A stretch of 64,000 nt of DNA from Naumannella halotolerans (GCF_004364645.1 NZ_SOAW01000001.1:248001-312000), one strand, 5' to 3'. Shown: positions 34,727-43,665, numbered from the stretch's first letter. Program-made: numbers and translations. The notes: generated by a model from the sequence alone, not told the origin.

Positions 34727-35284
34727 ATGGCGGAGATCTATCTGCTGCGGCACGGTGAGACCGAGTGGAGCCGCGAGGGTCGACACACCTCGTTCACCGA
34801 TCTGCCGTTGACCCCGGCCGGGGAGGTGCAGGCCGGTGCACTGGTGGACAGGCTTTCCGGCATCGACTTCGACCAGGTGCTGGTCTCGCCACGCCTGCGC
34901 GCCCGTCGTACCGCCGAACTGGCCGGACTGACCGGCACGGTGAGTGAGGACCTGGTCGAGTGGGACTACGGCGACTACGAGGGCATCACCAGCGCACAGA
35001 TCCACGTCCACGACCCCGGCTGGGTGATCTGGACCGGTCGTACCCCCGGTGGCGAGACGCCGGAGCAGGTACGTATCCGCTGCCGCAGGCTGATCGAGCA
35101 GGTGGAGTCCTTGGGGGCACAGCGGGTGGCGCTGGTCGCCCACGGCCACATCCTGCGGGCGTTGACCCTGGTCTGGCTGGATCTGGACTTCGCCGACGGG
35201 GAGAAGTTCCCGCTGGACACCGGTGCGATCAGCGTGCTCGGGCACAATCGCGGCGAATTGGCCATGCTGCGATGGAACAGCTGA
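34727..35284 (+). CDS. Histidine phosphatase family protein
   Basis: This 185-residue phosphoglycerate-mutase-like phosphatase has the phosphohistidine motif LLRHGETEWS at residues 6-15, the second basic cluster PRLRARRTAEL, the acid EWDYGDYEG and the late histidine in VALVAHGHILR. From synteny, it corresponds to the CobC-like half of mycobacterial Rv2228c, in which an RNase HI domain is fused in front. Here no RNase H domain is encoded. The substrate is not predictable; alpha-ribazole phosphate and general phosphomonoesters are typical. A GAGGGA-type purine stretch precedes the ATG at 34727. Confidence 0.88.
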   Translation: MAEIYLLRHGETEWSREGRHTSFTDLPLTPAGEVQAGALVDRLSGIDFDQVLVSPRLRARRTAELAGLTGTVSEDLVEWDYGDYEGITSAQIHVHDPGWVIWTGRTPGGETPEQVRIRCRRLIEQVESLGAQRVALVAHGHILRALTLVWLDLDFADGEKFPLDTGAISVLGHNRGELAMLRWNS

Positions 35285-35355
35285 AACCTGTACCCGGCCG
35301 GCGGGTCGGGACGCATTAGGATCAAACGTCAGTGCGGCCGTGCCCGCGGCCCACA

Positions 35356-36117
35356 ATGCATGGAGGTAGTGACATCAAAGCCGATCCCGTCGACCAGCGT
35401 CGACTGCTCGACCTGCAGGCCGTCGACACCGAGACCGCCCGATTGCAGCATCGGCGGCGGTCCCTGCCCGAGCATGTCGACATCGCCCAGGGCAAACAGC
35501 AGCGCCTGGCGGTGATGGAGGAACTGGTCGAGAACGAGACCTTGGTCTCCGACCTCGAACGGGCCCAGCGCAAGGCCGAGGCCGATCTGGAGCCGGTACG
35601 CCAACGGCGGGTACGCGATCAGGAGCGGATCGACGGCGGAGCGGTGACCGACCCGAAACAACTCTCGGCACTGATCGACGAGGTCGAACACCTCGGTCGG
35701 CGGATCGGTGAGTTGGAGGATGCCGAACTCGAGTTGATGGGTGAGCTGGAGGAGGCGCAGGCGGTGGTCCAGCGACTGTCGGCGAAGAAGGCCGAGCTGG
35801 AGACCCAGTTGCGTTCCTGGATGGCCAGCCGGGACAAGCAGGTGGCTTCGCTGGACACCGAGCTCAAGGCCCAGGCCGAGGAGCGCGAGGGACTGCTCGC
35901 GGTACTGCCGCCGGACCTGGTCGCCAGCTACGAGAAGGTACGCAACAGCCATGACGGTTTCGGTGCCGCCGTCCTGCAGCACGGTCGCTGCAGTGGTTGT
36001 CGGCTGGATGCCAATGCTGCCGATCTTCGTGCCTATGCCGCCGCGCCGGCCGATCAGGTGATTCGCTGTGAGGAGTGCGGGCGGATCCTCGTCCGGACCG
36101 AGAACTCCGGACTCTGA
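35356..36117 (+). CDS. Coiled-coil C4 zinc-ribbon protein (CT398/Rv2229c-like)
   Basis: A long coiled coil (about residues 20-190) precedes a C-terminal zinc ribbon (GRCSGCRLDAN and IRCEECGRILV). Homologues are conserved beside the Rv2228c-type phosphatase and have been proposed as nucleic-acid- or flagellum-linked adaptors, but the role is open. The start is unusual. The in-frame ATG at 35356 has no ribosome site, whereas GGAGGT at 35362-35367 points to ATC at 35374. That is exactly where, as I remember it, homologues begin (M-x-A-x-P-x-x-Q-x-R-LLDLQ). If ATC is used the protein has 247 residues, otherwise 253. It is followed after seven bases by the RNB ribonuclease gene. Confidence 0.88.
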   Translation: MHGGSDIKADPVDQRRLLDLQAVDTETARLQHRRRSLPEHVDIAQGKQQRLAVMEELVENETLVSDLERAQRKAEADLEPVRQRRVRDQERIDGGAVTDPKQLSALIDEVEHLGRRIGELEDAELELMGELEEAQAVVQRLSAKKAELETQLRSWMASRDKQVASLDTELKAQAEEREGLLAVLPPDLVASYEKVRNSHDGFGAAVLQHGRCSGCRLDANAADLRAYAAAPADQVIRCEECGRILVRTENSGL

Positions 36118-36124
36118 GGGCCCC

Positions 36125-37552
36125 ATGCCGACCCGTGCCTTTGCCCTGACCGACGATGCCCCGGCCGAACTCACCGAGGGTCTGAGTCGGCTGCAGGAGG
36201 AGGTGGGACTCAGCGAGGATTTCAGCGAGGCCGCCGAGGAGGAGGCCTTCGCCACCTGCGGTGAGCCGCGGTTGCCGGCGGCGGATCTGACCGCCATCGA
36301 CTTCTTCGCCATCGACCCGCCCGGCGCCCGTGACATCGACCAGATCATGGAGTTGTCCCGGGACGGCTCGGGTTATCTCGTCCGGTACGCCATCGCCGAC
36401 CTCACCGCCTTCCTCACTCCCGGTGGTCCGATCGACCAGGAGGCCCACCAGCGGGGACAGACGTTCTATGCGCCGAATCGGCGGTTCCCGCTGCACCCGC
36501 CGGTGTTGTCGGAGGGCGCAGCGAGTCTGCATGCCGGACAGACCCGGCCGGCCTACGTCTGGCAGATGCGGCTGGGCAGGGACGGTGAGGTGATCGATGT
36601 CGATCTCGGCCGGGCGATCGTCCGCAGCCGCGCCCAGCTGACCTATGCCCAGGCGCAGGAGCAGTTGGACTCCAAGCGGGCCGATCCGCAGCTCGAACTG
36701 CTACGGGAGATCGGCACCAAGCGGCTCGGGGTGGAGATCGCTCGCGGCGGGGTGTCGCTGAACCTGCCCGCCCAGGAGGTCGAGGTGGTCGACGACGAAT
36801 GGCGCCTGGTCTTCCGGGCCGCCCGCGAGGTGGAGGACTGGAACGCCCAGATCTCCTTGCTGACCGGGATCTGCGCGGCGAACATCATGCTGGATGCGAA
36901 GGTCGGCATCGTCCGTACCCTGCCCGCGGCCACCGCGCAGGCCACGGACCGGTTGCGGGTGATCGCCGAGGCGCTCGGACAGTCCTGGCCGCGTGACCTG
37001 GGCTACCCCGACTTCGTCCGCAGTATCGATCCGACCACCCCGCGCGGGGTGGCGATGATGTATGCCTGCACCGCGCTGTTCCGGGGTGCCGACTATGCGG
37101 CCTTCGACGGTGAACTCCCCGAGGAGACCGAGCACGCCGCACTGGCCACACCGTATGCACACACGACTGCGCCGCTGCGCCGCCTGGTGGACCGCTACAG
37201 CCTCGCCTGCTGCACCGCGATCGTCGCCGGCGAGGAGGTGCCGGACTGGGTACGCCAGGCGCTGCCCGATCTGCCGGCCGAGATGAAGGCCTCCTCCCAG
37301 CGGGCCAGCAGGTTCGAACGCGGGATCCTCGACCTGGTGGAGGCGCTGGCGCTGAGTCCGCACGTCGGACAGCAGTTCGAGGGCACCGTCGTCGAGGTCG
37401 ACCCGGACAAGCCCGAACGAGGCGGCCTGCTGCTGGACGCCCTGGCGGTCGAGGCGCCGGTGAGCGGGCCCGGACTGGTGGCCGGGGAACGGGTGAAGGC
37501 CACCCTGGAAATGGCCGATGTGGTCGAGGGCAAGGTGCGGTTCACCGTCTGA
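36125..37552 (+). CDS. RNB-domain 3'-5' exoribonuclease (RNase II/R type)
   Basis: This 475-residue protein consists mainly of the RNB catalytic domain. The metal-binding aspartates are visible in IDFFAIDPPGARDIDQ (D59, D64, D70 and D72). Further family segments are FYAPNRRFPLHPPVLSEGA and ATPYAHTTAPLRRLVDRYS. N-terminal cold-shock domains and a clear C-terminal S1 domain of classic RNase R are missing or degenerate, although residues about 415-475 may be a small OB-like barrel. This compact form is common in actinobacteria. The gene lies seven bases after the zinc-ribbon gene, so both are probably co-transcribed. Confidence 0.9.
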   Translation: MPTRAFALTDDAPAELTEGLSRLQEEVGLSEDFSEAAEEEAFATCGEPRLPAADLTAIDFFAIDPPGARDIDQIMELSRDGSGYLVRYAIADLTAFLTPGGPIDQEAHQRGQTFYAPNRRFPLHPPVLSEGAASLHAGQTRPAYVWQMRLGRDGEVIDVDLGRAIVRSRAQLTYAQAQEQLDSKRADPQLELLREIGTKRLGVEIARGGVSLNLPAQEVEVVDDEWRLVFRAAREVEDWNAQISLLTGICAANIMLDAKVGIVRTLPAATAQATDRLRVIAEALGQSWPRDLGYPDFVRSIDPTTPRGVAMMYACTALFRGADYAAFDGELPEETEHAALATPYAHTTAPLRRLVDRYSLACCTAIVAGEEVPDWVRQALPDLPAEMKASSQRASRFERGILDLVEALALSPHVGQQFEGTVVEVDPDKPERGGLLLDALAVEAPVSGPGLVAGERVKATLEMADVVEGKVRFTV

Positions 37553-37580
37553 GGGGGGCCACAGCGGGTCCTGCAGTGGC

Positions 37581-40500
37581 TCAGTTCGGAGTCCAGATGA
37601 CGTTGTTGACCCGAACGTCGACGTCTCCCTGAGCGGGTTGCACGATCGCATCGATGCTGACCGTGATCGTTTCCTCGACCGTTTCGTCGCCACTGAAGCT
37701 GGACTGGACGTAGGAGACCGATACGGTGGCCTCACCGCTGAAGAAACTCCCGGTCGAGTCCTCCGGTGACAGGGCCATGGAGGGCGGGGAGTCCACCGTC
37801 CACTCCGGTTCGCCTTCCGGATAGTAGTAGCCGGGAACCGAGTTGCCGCCGTAGGTGCAGTTGGAGGAGTAGGTCGCCTGAGAATCCCTGTCCTCACCGG
37901 TTCGCAGGCACTCCTCCAACCAGTCACCGACCTCGGCGTTCACCGCGTCCACCAATTGCTGGTTCGGCGTGTAGCTGAACTGCACGACCTCCTCAACGGG
38001 GTCGTCGTGGCCCTCGGTCATGGGAAGCACCACACCCTGCTGCGGTTCGGGCGGGTCGTAGTACTCCACAGGTCCCGGGTCCACGGTGTAGATGCCCGGG
38101 TATGCCACGGACCCGGGCACTGTGTAGTCACTGTCGGGGAGGATCACGTCGACGTCGACACCGTCGACCGACGCAGTGCCGGGAGAGACCACCATCAGAT
38201 AACCGGTCAGCGGCGTGATAACCCGCCACCGATCGAAGAGACCGAAGTCCTTTCCGTCTGCGATCACCGTCAGCGAAGCCTGTTCGGATCGGCCACCGAG
38301 ACCGTAGTCGATCAGCACCGAATGGGAATCGTCGTCACCAAGTGAGGTGGCCGGCCGTGCCCGGACGTTGTCGATCCGGGTCGCTGCCGCCAAGACTTCG
38401 TCGGTGAGCAGACCTCGCTCGGCGTCCGGTACGTCGGGTGGTACGAGCGCGTTGGCGGCTTCGGCGTTCCCGTCGGCGATCAGCTGGACGTACTGCTCGG
38501 CGGCGGCCTCCGGGGTACGTGTCGAGTTGATCACCGCCACCACGACCGCTGCCAGAACCACCACCGCGACCAGGGCGCCGCCGAGGCCCAATACAAGTTT
38601 GGCCGTTCGTCGGGCCTGCGGGCTCATCGCCGGAACCGGCGGACCGGCGGGGTCCGGTTGTGAGGTGTGGCCGTCCGGGAGATTGCCGGCCGGGCCGGGT
38701 AGTGCCGTCCCCGGCGGCGGTTCGGCTGCACCGGGTTGCGGTGTCGCACCGGGCGCTGGGCCCACCGGGTGATCGGTCACACCGAACTGCGACATCTGGT
38801 GGTCGATCTCGGCAGATTCGTCGGGGCCCGTCGAGGTGTCTGCTGTCCAGCCCGTGTGGGTTGTCGATTGGGTCGGGGCATTCGGATGGTTCGAACCCGG
38901 CGGCGCGGAGGCACTTCGCCCGGCCAGAGCACTGGCGAGACCCGGGGCGACCCCATAGGCGAGCGTCGGTAGGAACCGGGCGCCGACTTCGACTGCCAGT
39001 GCCCACAGCCCGGCGACCAGGAAGGTGAAGGTCGCCGGCCCAAGGTGAACGCCCCCGTCACCCTCTGCCGAACTGCCACCCATGGTCAGGTCGCCGCCGA
39101 TCGTCAAACGCGCTGAGGAAATCAGCTGCAGGACCAACCAGATGGCTGCCCAGAGCACCGGCAGCTGCCAGGCTCGTGCCCACGATGAGCGCTCACTGGG
39201 TGGCCGCCGCAGACCGATTCGAAGGCTGGCGAGCGCGAGGGTCAACAACAGGACCAGTGTGCCCAGCCAGATCCATCCGCTGGACTCGCTGCCGAGTACG
39301 CCGAAGGAACCGCTGCCCTGACCCGTCGATACACCGAAGAACCCAGTCGTCCACTGCACGCTCGACAATTGGGCCACTGCGAGCATCGCGACCAGGCCGT
39401 TGACCGCATAGCTGCATGCCAGGGCGATGATCAACAACCCGGCGCGAACGCTGCCTGCGGATTCGGAATCGCTGCCGATGCTTCCGGTCGGATCGATCGA
39501 GGACATCCCATCGGATCCACCGATGATCATTCGGATGATCAACCCGACCGTGATCACGGCTCCTGCAGCCAGGTAGGCAAGGGCCAGCACACCGACCTCC
39601 CCCAGCAGACGCGGGCGATTGGCGTCCCGCCTGATTCGCGGGAGGGTTCCGGAGGCCGGCGGTGCGCTGCCCAGCGTGGTACCCACGAAGTGACAGATGC
39701 CGACCAGGAGGAAGGCCTGGAATGCGGCCGGCAGCAAACCGATCGAGAAACCGGTACCGGTGGAGGAATTGATGCACAAGGTCACGATCAACGGCAGCGC
39801 GATCGCGGCGAAACCCCCGGCGACGATGGACTGGATCACGCGCGGCAGCACCTGCGCAGTGCCGAAGCCGCGATTGCGGCCGATCACCGCTGCGAGGACA
39901 CAGCAGATGGCCACGAGCAGGGTCAGCGTCACCGGACGCAGTCTGAGCTCACCGCTGAACTCCCCGAACAAACTCACGGCGAGCTCGAGCGGTGCGCCGA
40001 AGATCTGCGCGAGCGTGGTACCGACCACCAGCTCCGGTCCGATCGACACCCCCAGATCCATGGCCGAGTCGAACTCATCGACGGCGCCTGAAGCGAGCAA
40101 CCCGATGATCAGACTGAGGCCGAAGGCGATGCCGATCGTGACACCGGCGGTGAGTGCGGCCCCGCCCAGAACTGCCCGCCAGTTCATCCCGGCCAGACTC
40201 CCACTACCCGCCGCTACCGATGCAGGCCACTTCGCCGAGGGCCCGGCCGATGGCGATCCGGTGCCCGGTCCGGCGTCGAGTTGAGGTCCCTGTGGTTCCG
40301 ACAAATCCGGCCGAGGGTGGTTGGTGCCCGATGACTGACCAGGTGGTGCAGAGGGTTGCCACTCAGCGGTCGGACCCGGGGAGTCGGCTGCAGCGGAGGA
40401 GAGTCGCTGACCCGGCACGGCCCCGGGCGCTGGTGCGGGTGCGGGTGCCGGAGTCTGTTGCTCCTCGGCCGCCCCTTCTCCGACCGACCCGGTTCCCTCG

Positions 40501-40643
40501 GGCCCGGCTGCAGTCCGGAACGAACCGGTGGACGGTGCGCTGAAATCCGGCCGCGATCCGCCGACCGTCCCGTTCGACGGTGGTGGTGACCCCTGCGGTT
40601 CGGCTGGCGTGTTCTGATGCTTGGCGTGATCTTCGTCGGACAT
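37581..40643 (-). CDS. Large polytopic membrane protein with extracytoplasmic C-terminal domain, function unknown
   Basis: This 1020-residue protein opens with about 170 Pro/Gly/Ser-rich, probably disordered residues. Nine or so membrane helices follow, beginning at MNWRAVLGGAALTAGVTIG. A second Pro/Gly-rich linker of about 100 residues precedes one more helix (KLVLGLGGALVAVVVLAAV). The outer C-terminal region of about 330 residues begins RTPEAAAEQYVQLIADGNAE. This last stretch resembles the NTF2/TcaA-like modules found at the outer end of some actinobacterial zinc-ribbon membrane proteins; it has two cysteines close together (ECLRT, SNCTY). I do not recognise the helix bundle. GAGGAG eight bases before the ATG at 40643 fixes the start. 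No neighbour hints at its job. Confidence 0.8.
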   Translation of the reverse strand: MSDEDHAKHQNTPAEPQGSPPPSNGTVGGSRPDFSAPSTGSFRTAAGPEGTGSVGEGAAEEQQTPAPAPAPAPGAVPGQRLSSAAADSPGPTAEWQPSAPPGQSSGTNHPRPDLSEPQGPQLDAGPGTGSPSAGPSAKWPASVAAGSGSLAGMNWRAVLGGAALTAGVTIGIAFGLSLIIGLLASGAVDEFDSAMDLGVSIGPELVVGTTLAQIFGAPLELAVSLFGEFSGELRLRPVTLTLLVAICCVLAAVIGRNRGFGTAQVLPRVIQSIVAGGFAAIALPLIVTLCINSSTGTGFSIGLLPAAFQAFLLVGICHFVGTTLGSAPPASGTLPRIRRDANRPRLLGEVGVLALAYLAAGAVITVGLIIRMIIGGSDGMSSIDPTGSIGSDSESAGSVRAGLLIIALACSYAVNGLVAMLAVAQLSSVQWTTGFFGVSTGQGSGSFGVLGSESSGWIWLGTLVLLLTLALASLRIGLRRPPSERSSWARAWQLPVLWAAIWLVLQLISSARLTIGGDLTMGGSSAEGDGGVHLGPATFTFLVAGLWALAVEVGARFLPTLAYGVAPGLASALAGRSASAPPGSNHPNAPTQSTTHTGWTADTSTGPDESAEIDHQMSQFGVTDHPVGPAPGATPQPGAAEPPPGTALPGPAGNLPDGHTSQPDPAGPPVPAMSPQARRTAKLVLGLGGALVAVVVLAAVVVAVINSTRTPEAAAEQYVQLIADGNAEAANALVPPDVPDAERGLLTDEVLAAATRIDNVRARPATSLGDDDSHSVLIDYGLGGRSEQASLTVIADGKDFGLFDRWRVITPLTGYLMVVSPGTASVDGVDVDVILPDSDYTVPGSVAYPGIYTVDPGPVEYYDPPEPQQGVVLPMTEGHDDPVEEVVQFSYTPNQQLVDAVNAEVGDWLEECLRTGEDRDSQATYSSNCTYGGNSVPGYYYPEGEPEWTVDSPPSMALSPEDSTGSFFSGEATVSVSYVQSSFSGDETVEETITVSIDAIVQPAQGDVDVRVNNVIWTPN

Positions 40644-40746
40644 ACCGAATCTCCTCGTCGAGAGGCCCCCCGGCCAGTTGAACCCTGACACAGGACCCGG
40701 TCGGATGGGAACGGAACCGGCAGCTTCCCGATGAGGCTGGTGAGAA

Positions 40747-41089
40747 GGACGAGCCGGCCGGTAAGCCGGATTCTGTCGAAGGATGATCATCCATCTGCGA
40801 CGACTGTTGCCAGTCGCCTGGTGCAACCTACCCGGCTGCTCGGGCGAGCAGCCCTCTGACGCAGCCTGTCTGGTCTTGCTCCGGGTGGGGTTTGCCTGGC
40901 CACCCCGGTCACCCGGGGTGCCGGTGGTCTCTTACACCGCCGTTTCACCCTTGCCCCCACGAGGAGGGCGGTCTGTTCTCTGTGGCACTGTCCCGCGGGT
41001 CGCCCCGGGTGGGTGTTACCCACCACCCTGCTCTGCGGAGTCCGGACTTTCCTCGGTGCGAGCACCGCGATCATCTGGCCGACTCGTCC
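40747..41089 (-). ncRNA. rnpB: RNase P RNA
   Basis: Read on the minus strand this is a type A bacterial RNase P RNA of about 343 bases. Diagnostic conserved pieces are GAGGAAAGTCCGGACTCC near the 5' end (P3/P4 region), the GGTGAAACGG and GTAAGAGACCACC segments in the middle, and AGAATCCGGCTTACCGGCC near the 3' end. The two ends pair as helix P1 (GGACGAG with CTCGTCC). The P4 strands are both present. Ends are estimated from P1 and from the -10 box at 41096-41101, so they may be off by a few bases. The RNA is the catalytic part of the enzyme that trims tRNA 5' ends. Confidence 0.95.
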
Positions 41090-41095
41090 GCGCCC

Positions 41096-41101
41096 AGCAT
41101 A
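41096..41101 (-). promoter_or_regulatory. -10 element of rnpB
   Basis: TATGCT on the minus strand lies six to seven bases before the predicted 5' end of RNase P RNA. No clear -35 TTGACA is seen. Confidence 0.55.
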
Positions 41102-41236
41102 GCGCCACGATCCGGCCGACTTCGGTGCCGATCGCCCCTACGGCCCGCGCGCAGCCCTGCTGCCGGACACAGGATGGGTTCCATCGGGCCCGGGTGTTCG
41201 GCCCTGCCTGACGTTCCGCCGCGGAGCCGGGTACGG

Positions 41237-41242
41237 CAGAAT
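41237..41242 (+). promoter_or_regulatory. CAGAAT -10 element of the 67-residue protein gene
   Basis: CAGAAT then CGGAGGC then ATG at 41250 (seven bases). The spacer contains GGAGG directly before the start, so leaderless and short-leader initiation cannot be told apart. Confidence 0.4.
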
Positions 41243-41249
41243 CGGAGGC

Positions 41250-41453
41250 ATGAGTGACAGTGGTGGACCTTGGTACTACAACCTCAACACCAAGCAGGTC
41301 GTCCCCGAAGGAGCGGACAAGGCCGAGAACCTGCTCGGCCCGTACCCGACCCGGGAGGATGCCGAGCGGGCGCTGGCGAAGGTCGAGGAGCGCAACGAGG
41401 CCTGGGACAACGATCCGGATTGGAACGACGACGTCGACGAGAAGCAGAACTGA
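41250..41453 (+). CDS. Small conserved SPOR-like protein
   Basis: This 67-residue acidic protein has WYYNLNTKQVVPEG, LLGPYPTREDAERALAK and RNEAWDNDPDW. It belongs to a group of small actinobacterial proteins with a YY...GPY-x-T-x-x-EA pattern, sometimes annotated as SPOR-like, often found close to glutamine synthetase genes. No function is established. A strong hairpin at 41474-41500 follows, so it appears to be a single-gene unit. Confidence 0.82.
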   Translation: MSDSGGPWYYNLNTKQVVPEGADKAENLLGPYPTREDAERALAKVEERNEAWDNDPDWNDDVDEKQN

Positions 41454-41473
41454 CCCGCTGCTGCCGGCTGATT

Positions 41474-41500
41474 CCCCGGAGCCGGTCGGCGGCTCCGGGG
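41474..41500 (+). terminator. Terminator after the 67-residue protein gene
   Basis: CCCCGGAGCC and GGCTCCGGGG make a perfect 10-bp stem around GGTCGGC, ending three bases before the nadE -10 element. Confidence 0.65.
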
Positions 41501-41503
41501 TGA

Positions 41504-41509
41504 CAGACT
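41504..41509 (+). promoter_or_regulatory. CAGACT -10 element for leaderless nadE
   Basis: CAGACT then GACCCC then ATG at 41516 (six bases); no Shine-Dalgarno. Confidence 0.5.
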
Positions 41510-41515
41510 GACCCC

Positions 41516-43555
41516 ATGGACTTCCACGCGGCCAGCGCCCATGGCTTCGCCCGAGTGGCGGCCTGTGCCACACCGACGGCGATCGCCGACCCGGACACGA
41601 ACGCCGAGATGATCATCTCCCAGGCGCGGTTGTGCCACGACCAGGGGGCAGTGCTCGCAGTCTTCCCGGAGCTGTCGCTGACCGGGTACGCGATCGATGA
41701 CCTGCACCTGCAGGATGCGGTCCTGCAGGCAGCCGAGCGAGGTCTGCAGACGATCACCGAGGCGAGCCGCGACCTGCGTCCGCTGCTGGTGGTCGGCGCC
41801 CCACTGCGCCACGGGAACCGGTTGTTCAACTGTGCGGTGGTGATCCATCGGGGCAAGCTGCTCGGGGCGGTACCGAAGTCCTATCTGCCGAACTACCGCG
41901 AGTTCTACGAGAAGCGGCATTTCGCGCTCGGCGACAACCAGCGCGGCGGCACGATCATGATCAACGGAATCGGTGTCCCGTTCGGTGTCGACCTGTTGTT
42001 CCGGGCCACCGACATCGACGGGTTCGTGCTGGGCATCGAGATCTGCGAGGACATGTGGGTGCCAGTGCCGCCGTCGTCGATGGCGGCGCTGGCCGGGGCG
42101 ACGATCCTGGCGAACCTGTCCGGCAGCCCGATCACCGTCGGCCGGGCCCGGGACCGGCACCTGTTGTGCGAGGCACAGTCCTCCCGCAGCCTGGCGGCCT
42201 ACCTGTATGCCGCGACCGGTCAGGGGGAGTCGACGACCGACCTGTCCTGGGACGGGATGACCATGGTCTACGAATGCGGCACCCTGCTGGGCGAGACCGA
42301 CCGATTCCCCGACGGCCCGCGGCGGACCGTGGTCGATGTCGATCTTGACCGGATCCGGCAGGACCGGATCCGCGATGGCTCCATCGGCGACAACGCCCGC
42401 ACCTTCGCAGCCGATGTTGCCGACGGCGGCTACCGCTGGATCGACTTCCCCGCCGAGCCGGCGGCCGGCACCAGCGACCTGTTGCGGAAGCTTGATCGTT
42501 TCCCGTTCGTACCCGATGATCCGGACCTGCTGGCCCAGGACTGTTTCGAGGCCTACAACATCCAGGTCTCGGCGCTGATCCAGCGGCTCAGTGCGATCGG
42601 CCAGCCGAAGATCGTGATCGGCGTCTCCGGCGGCCTGGACTCCACCCATGCGCTCGTGGTGGCCGCTCGGGCGATGGACCAGTTGCAGCGCCCGCGTACC
42701 GACATCCTCGCCTACACGATGCCCGGTTTCGCGACCAGCGACGAGACCAAGCACAATGCGATCGCGTTGTCCCACGCCCTGGGGGTGGAGTTCAACGAAC
42801 TGGACATCCGGCCCGCAGCCGAGCAGATGCTGGCCGATCTCGATCATCCCTATGCCGAGGGCGAACCGGTCTACGACACGACCTTCGAGAACGTGCAGGC
42901 CGGGCTCCGTTACGACTACCTGTTCCGGATCGCCAACCATCGCGGCGGGATCGTGCTCGGGACCGGTGACATGTCGGAACTGGCGCTGGGCTGGTGCACC
43001 TACGGCGTGGGTGATCACATGTCGCACTACGGGGTGAACTCCGGGGTGCCGAAGACGATGATCCAGCACCTGATCCGCTGGGTCGTCGATCATGACCTGT
43101 TCGGGGCCGAGACCGGTGCCATCCTCACCTCGATCCTGGACACCGAGATCAGCCCGGAGCTCGTACCGGGGGAGACGCCGCAGTCGACCGAGGCCGCGAT
43201 CGGCCCGTACGCCTTGCAGGACTTCACCCTCTACCACGTACTGCGGTACGGGTTCCTGCCGTCGAAGATCGCCTTCCTGGCCGCACATGCCTGGTCCGAT
43301 GCAAGCACCGGACAGTGGCCGCCGAACTTTCCCGAGGCGAAGAAGGTGGCCTACGACCTGGCGACCATCCGGCATTGGCTGGAGGTCTTCCTCACCCGGT
43401 TCTTCGCGTTCAGCCAGTTCAAGCGGTCGGCCCTGCCGAATGGCCCGAAGGTGGTTGCCGGAGGCTCGGTGTCGCCGCGTGGCGACTGGCGGGCCCCGTC
43501 GGACGGCAATGCCAAGGTGTGGTTGGCTGATCTGCAGAACGTGCCGGAATCCTGA
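41516..43555 (+). CDS. nadE: Glutamine-dependent NAD+ synthetase
   Basis: This 679-residue enzyme amidates nicotinate adenine dinucleotide in the last step of NAD synthesis; the length equals that of M. tuberculosis NadE. The N-terminal nitrilase-type glutaminase has the Glu-Lys-Cys triad in VFPELSLTGY, VPKSYLPNYREFYE and GIEICEDMW. The C-terminal synthetase has the PP-loop GVSGGLDSTHAL near residue 367. Ammonia passes between the two through an internal tunnel in the family. The start is placed by the CAGACT element. Confidence 0.96.
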   Translation: MDFHAASAHGFARVAACATPTAIADPDTNAEMIISQARLCHDQGAVLAVFPELSLTGYAIDDLHLQDAVLQAAERGLQTITEASRDLRPLLVVGAPLRHGNRLFNCAVVIHRGKLLGAVPKSYLPNYREFYEKRHFALGDNQRGGTIMINGIGVPFGVDLLFRATDIDGFVLGIEICEDMWVPVPPSSMAALAGATILANLSGSPITVGRARDRHLLCEAQSSRSLAAYLYAATGQGESTTDLSWDGMTMVYECGTLLGETDRFPDGPRRTVVDVDLDRIRQDRIRDGSIGDNARTFAADVADGGYRWIDFPAEPAAGTSDLLRKLDRFPFVPDDPDLLAQDCFEAYNIQVSALIQRLSAIGQPKIVIGVSGGLDSTHALVVAARAMDQLQRPRTDILAYTMPGFATSDETKHNAIALSHALGVEFNELDIRPAAEQMLADLDHPYAEGEPVYDTTFENVQAGLRYDYLFRIANHRGGIVLGTGDMSELALGWCTYGVGDHMSHYGVNSGVPKTMIQHLIRWVVDHDLFGAETGAILTSILDTEISPELVPGETPQSTEAAIGPYALQDFTLYHVLRYGFLPSKIAFLAAHAWSDASTGQWPPNFPEAKKVAYDLATIRHWLEVFLTRFFAFSQFKRSALPNGPKVVAGGSVSPRGDWRAPSDGNAKVWLADLQNVPES

Positions 43556-43632
43556 TCCGGCTCCGGTGCGTACCGGATCGGCGAGCAGTCCGGGATGGAC
43601 CGGTCCTGAGTAGGTAGTCCGAACCGCCTGAT

Positions 43633-43648
43633 GTAACACACCCGTAAC
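43633..43648 (+). promoter_or_regulatory. Candidate GlnR box upstream of glnA2
   Basis: GTAAC-ACACCC-GTAAC is a direct repeat with 11-base period. It fits the GTNAC-N6-GTNAC-type half-sites described for actinobacterial GlnR, the nitrogen regulator. It ends 23 bases before the glnA2 ATG, in the -35 region if transcription starts at that ATG. Confidence 0.5.
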
Positions 43649-43659
43649 ACGTCGAAAGG

Positions 43660-43665
43660 CAGACT
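43660..43665 (+). promoter_or_regulatory. CAGACT -10 element of glnA2
   Basis: CAGACT then TGGCCC then ATG at 43672 (six bases). Together with the upstream GlnR-like repeat it forms a compact promoter. Confidence 0.5.

Noticed and set aside
35374-36117. Using ATC 35374 as the listed CDS boundary
   Set aside because: The evidence is good but non-canonical starts are rare, so the listed feature keeps the in-frame ATG at 35356 and the ATC case is given as a finding.
40643-40826. N-terminal extension of the 1020-residue membrane protein
   Set aside because: The extension would run into the 3' end of rnpB, and GAGGAG before the ATG at 40643 gives a better start.
41276-43639. Minus-strand open frame of nearly 800 codons antisense to nadE
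   Set aside because: Composition is typical of antisense reading and both NadE catalytic sites are intact on the plus strand.
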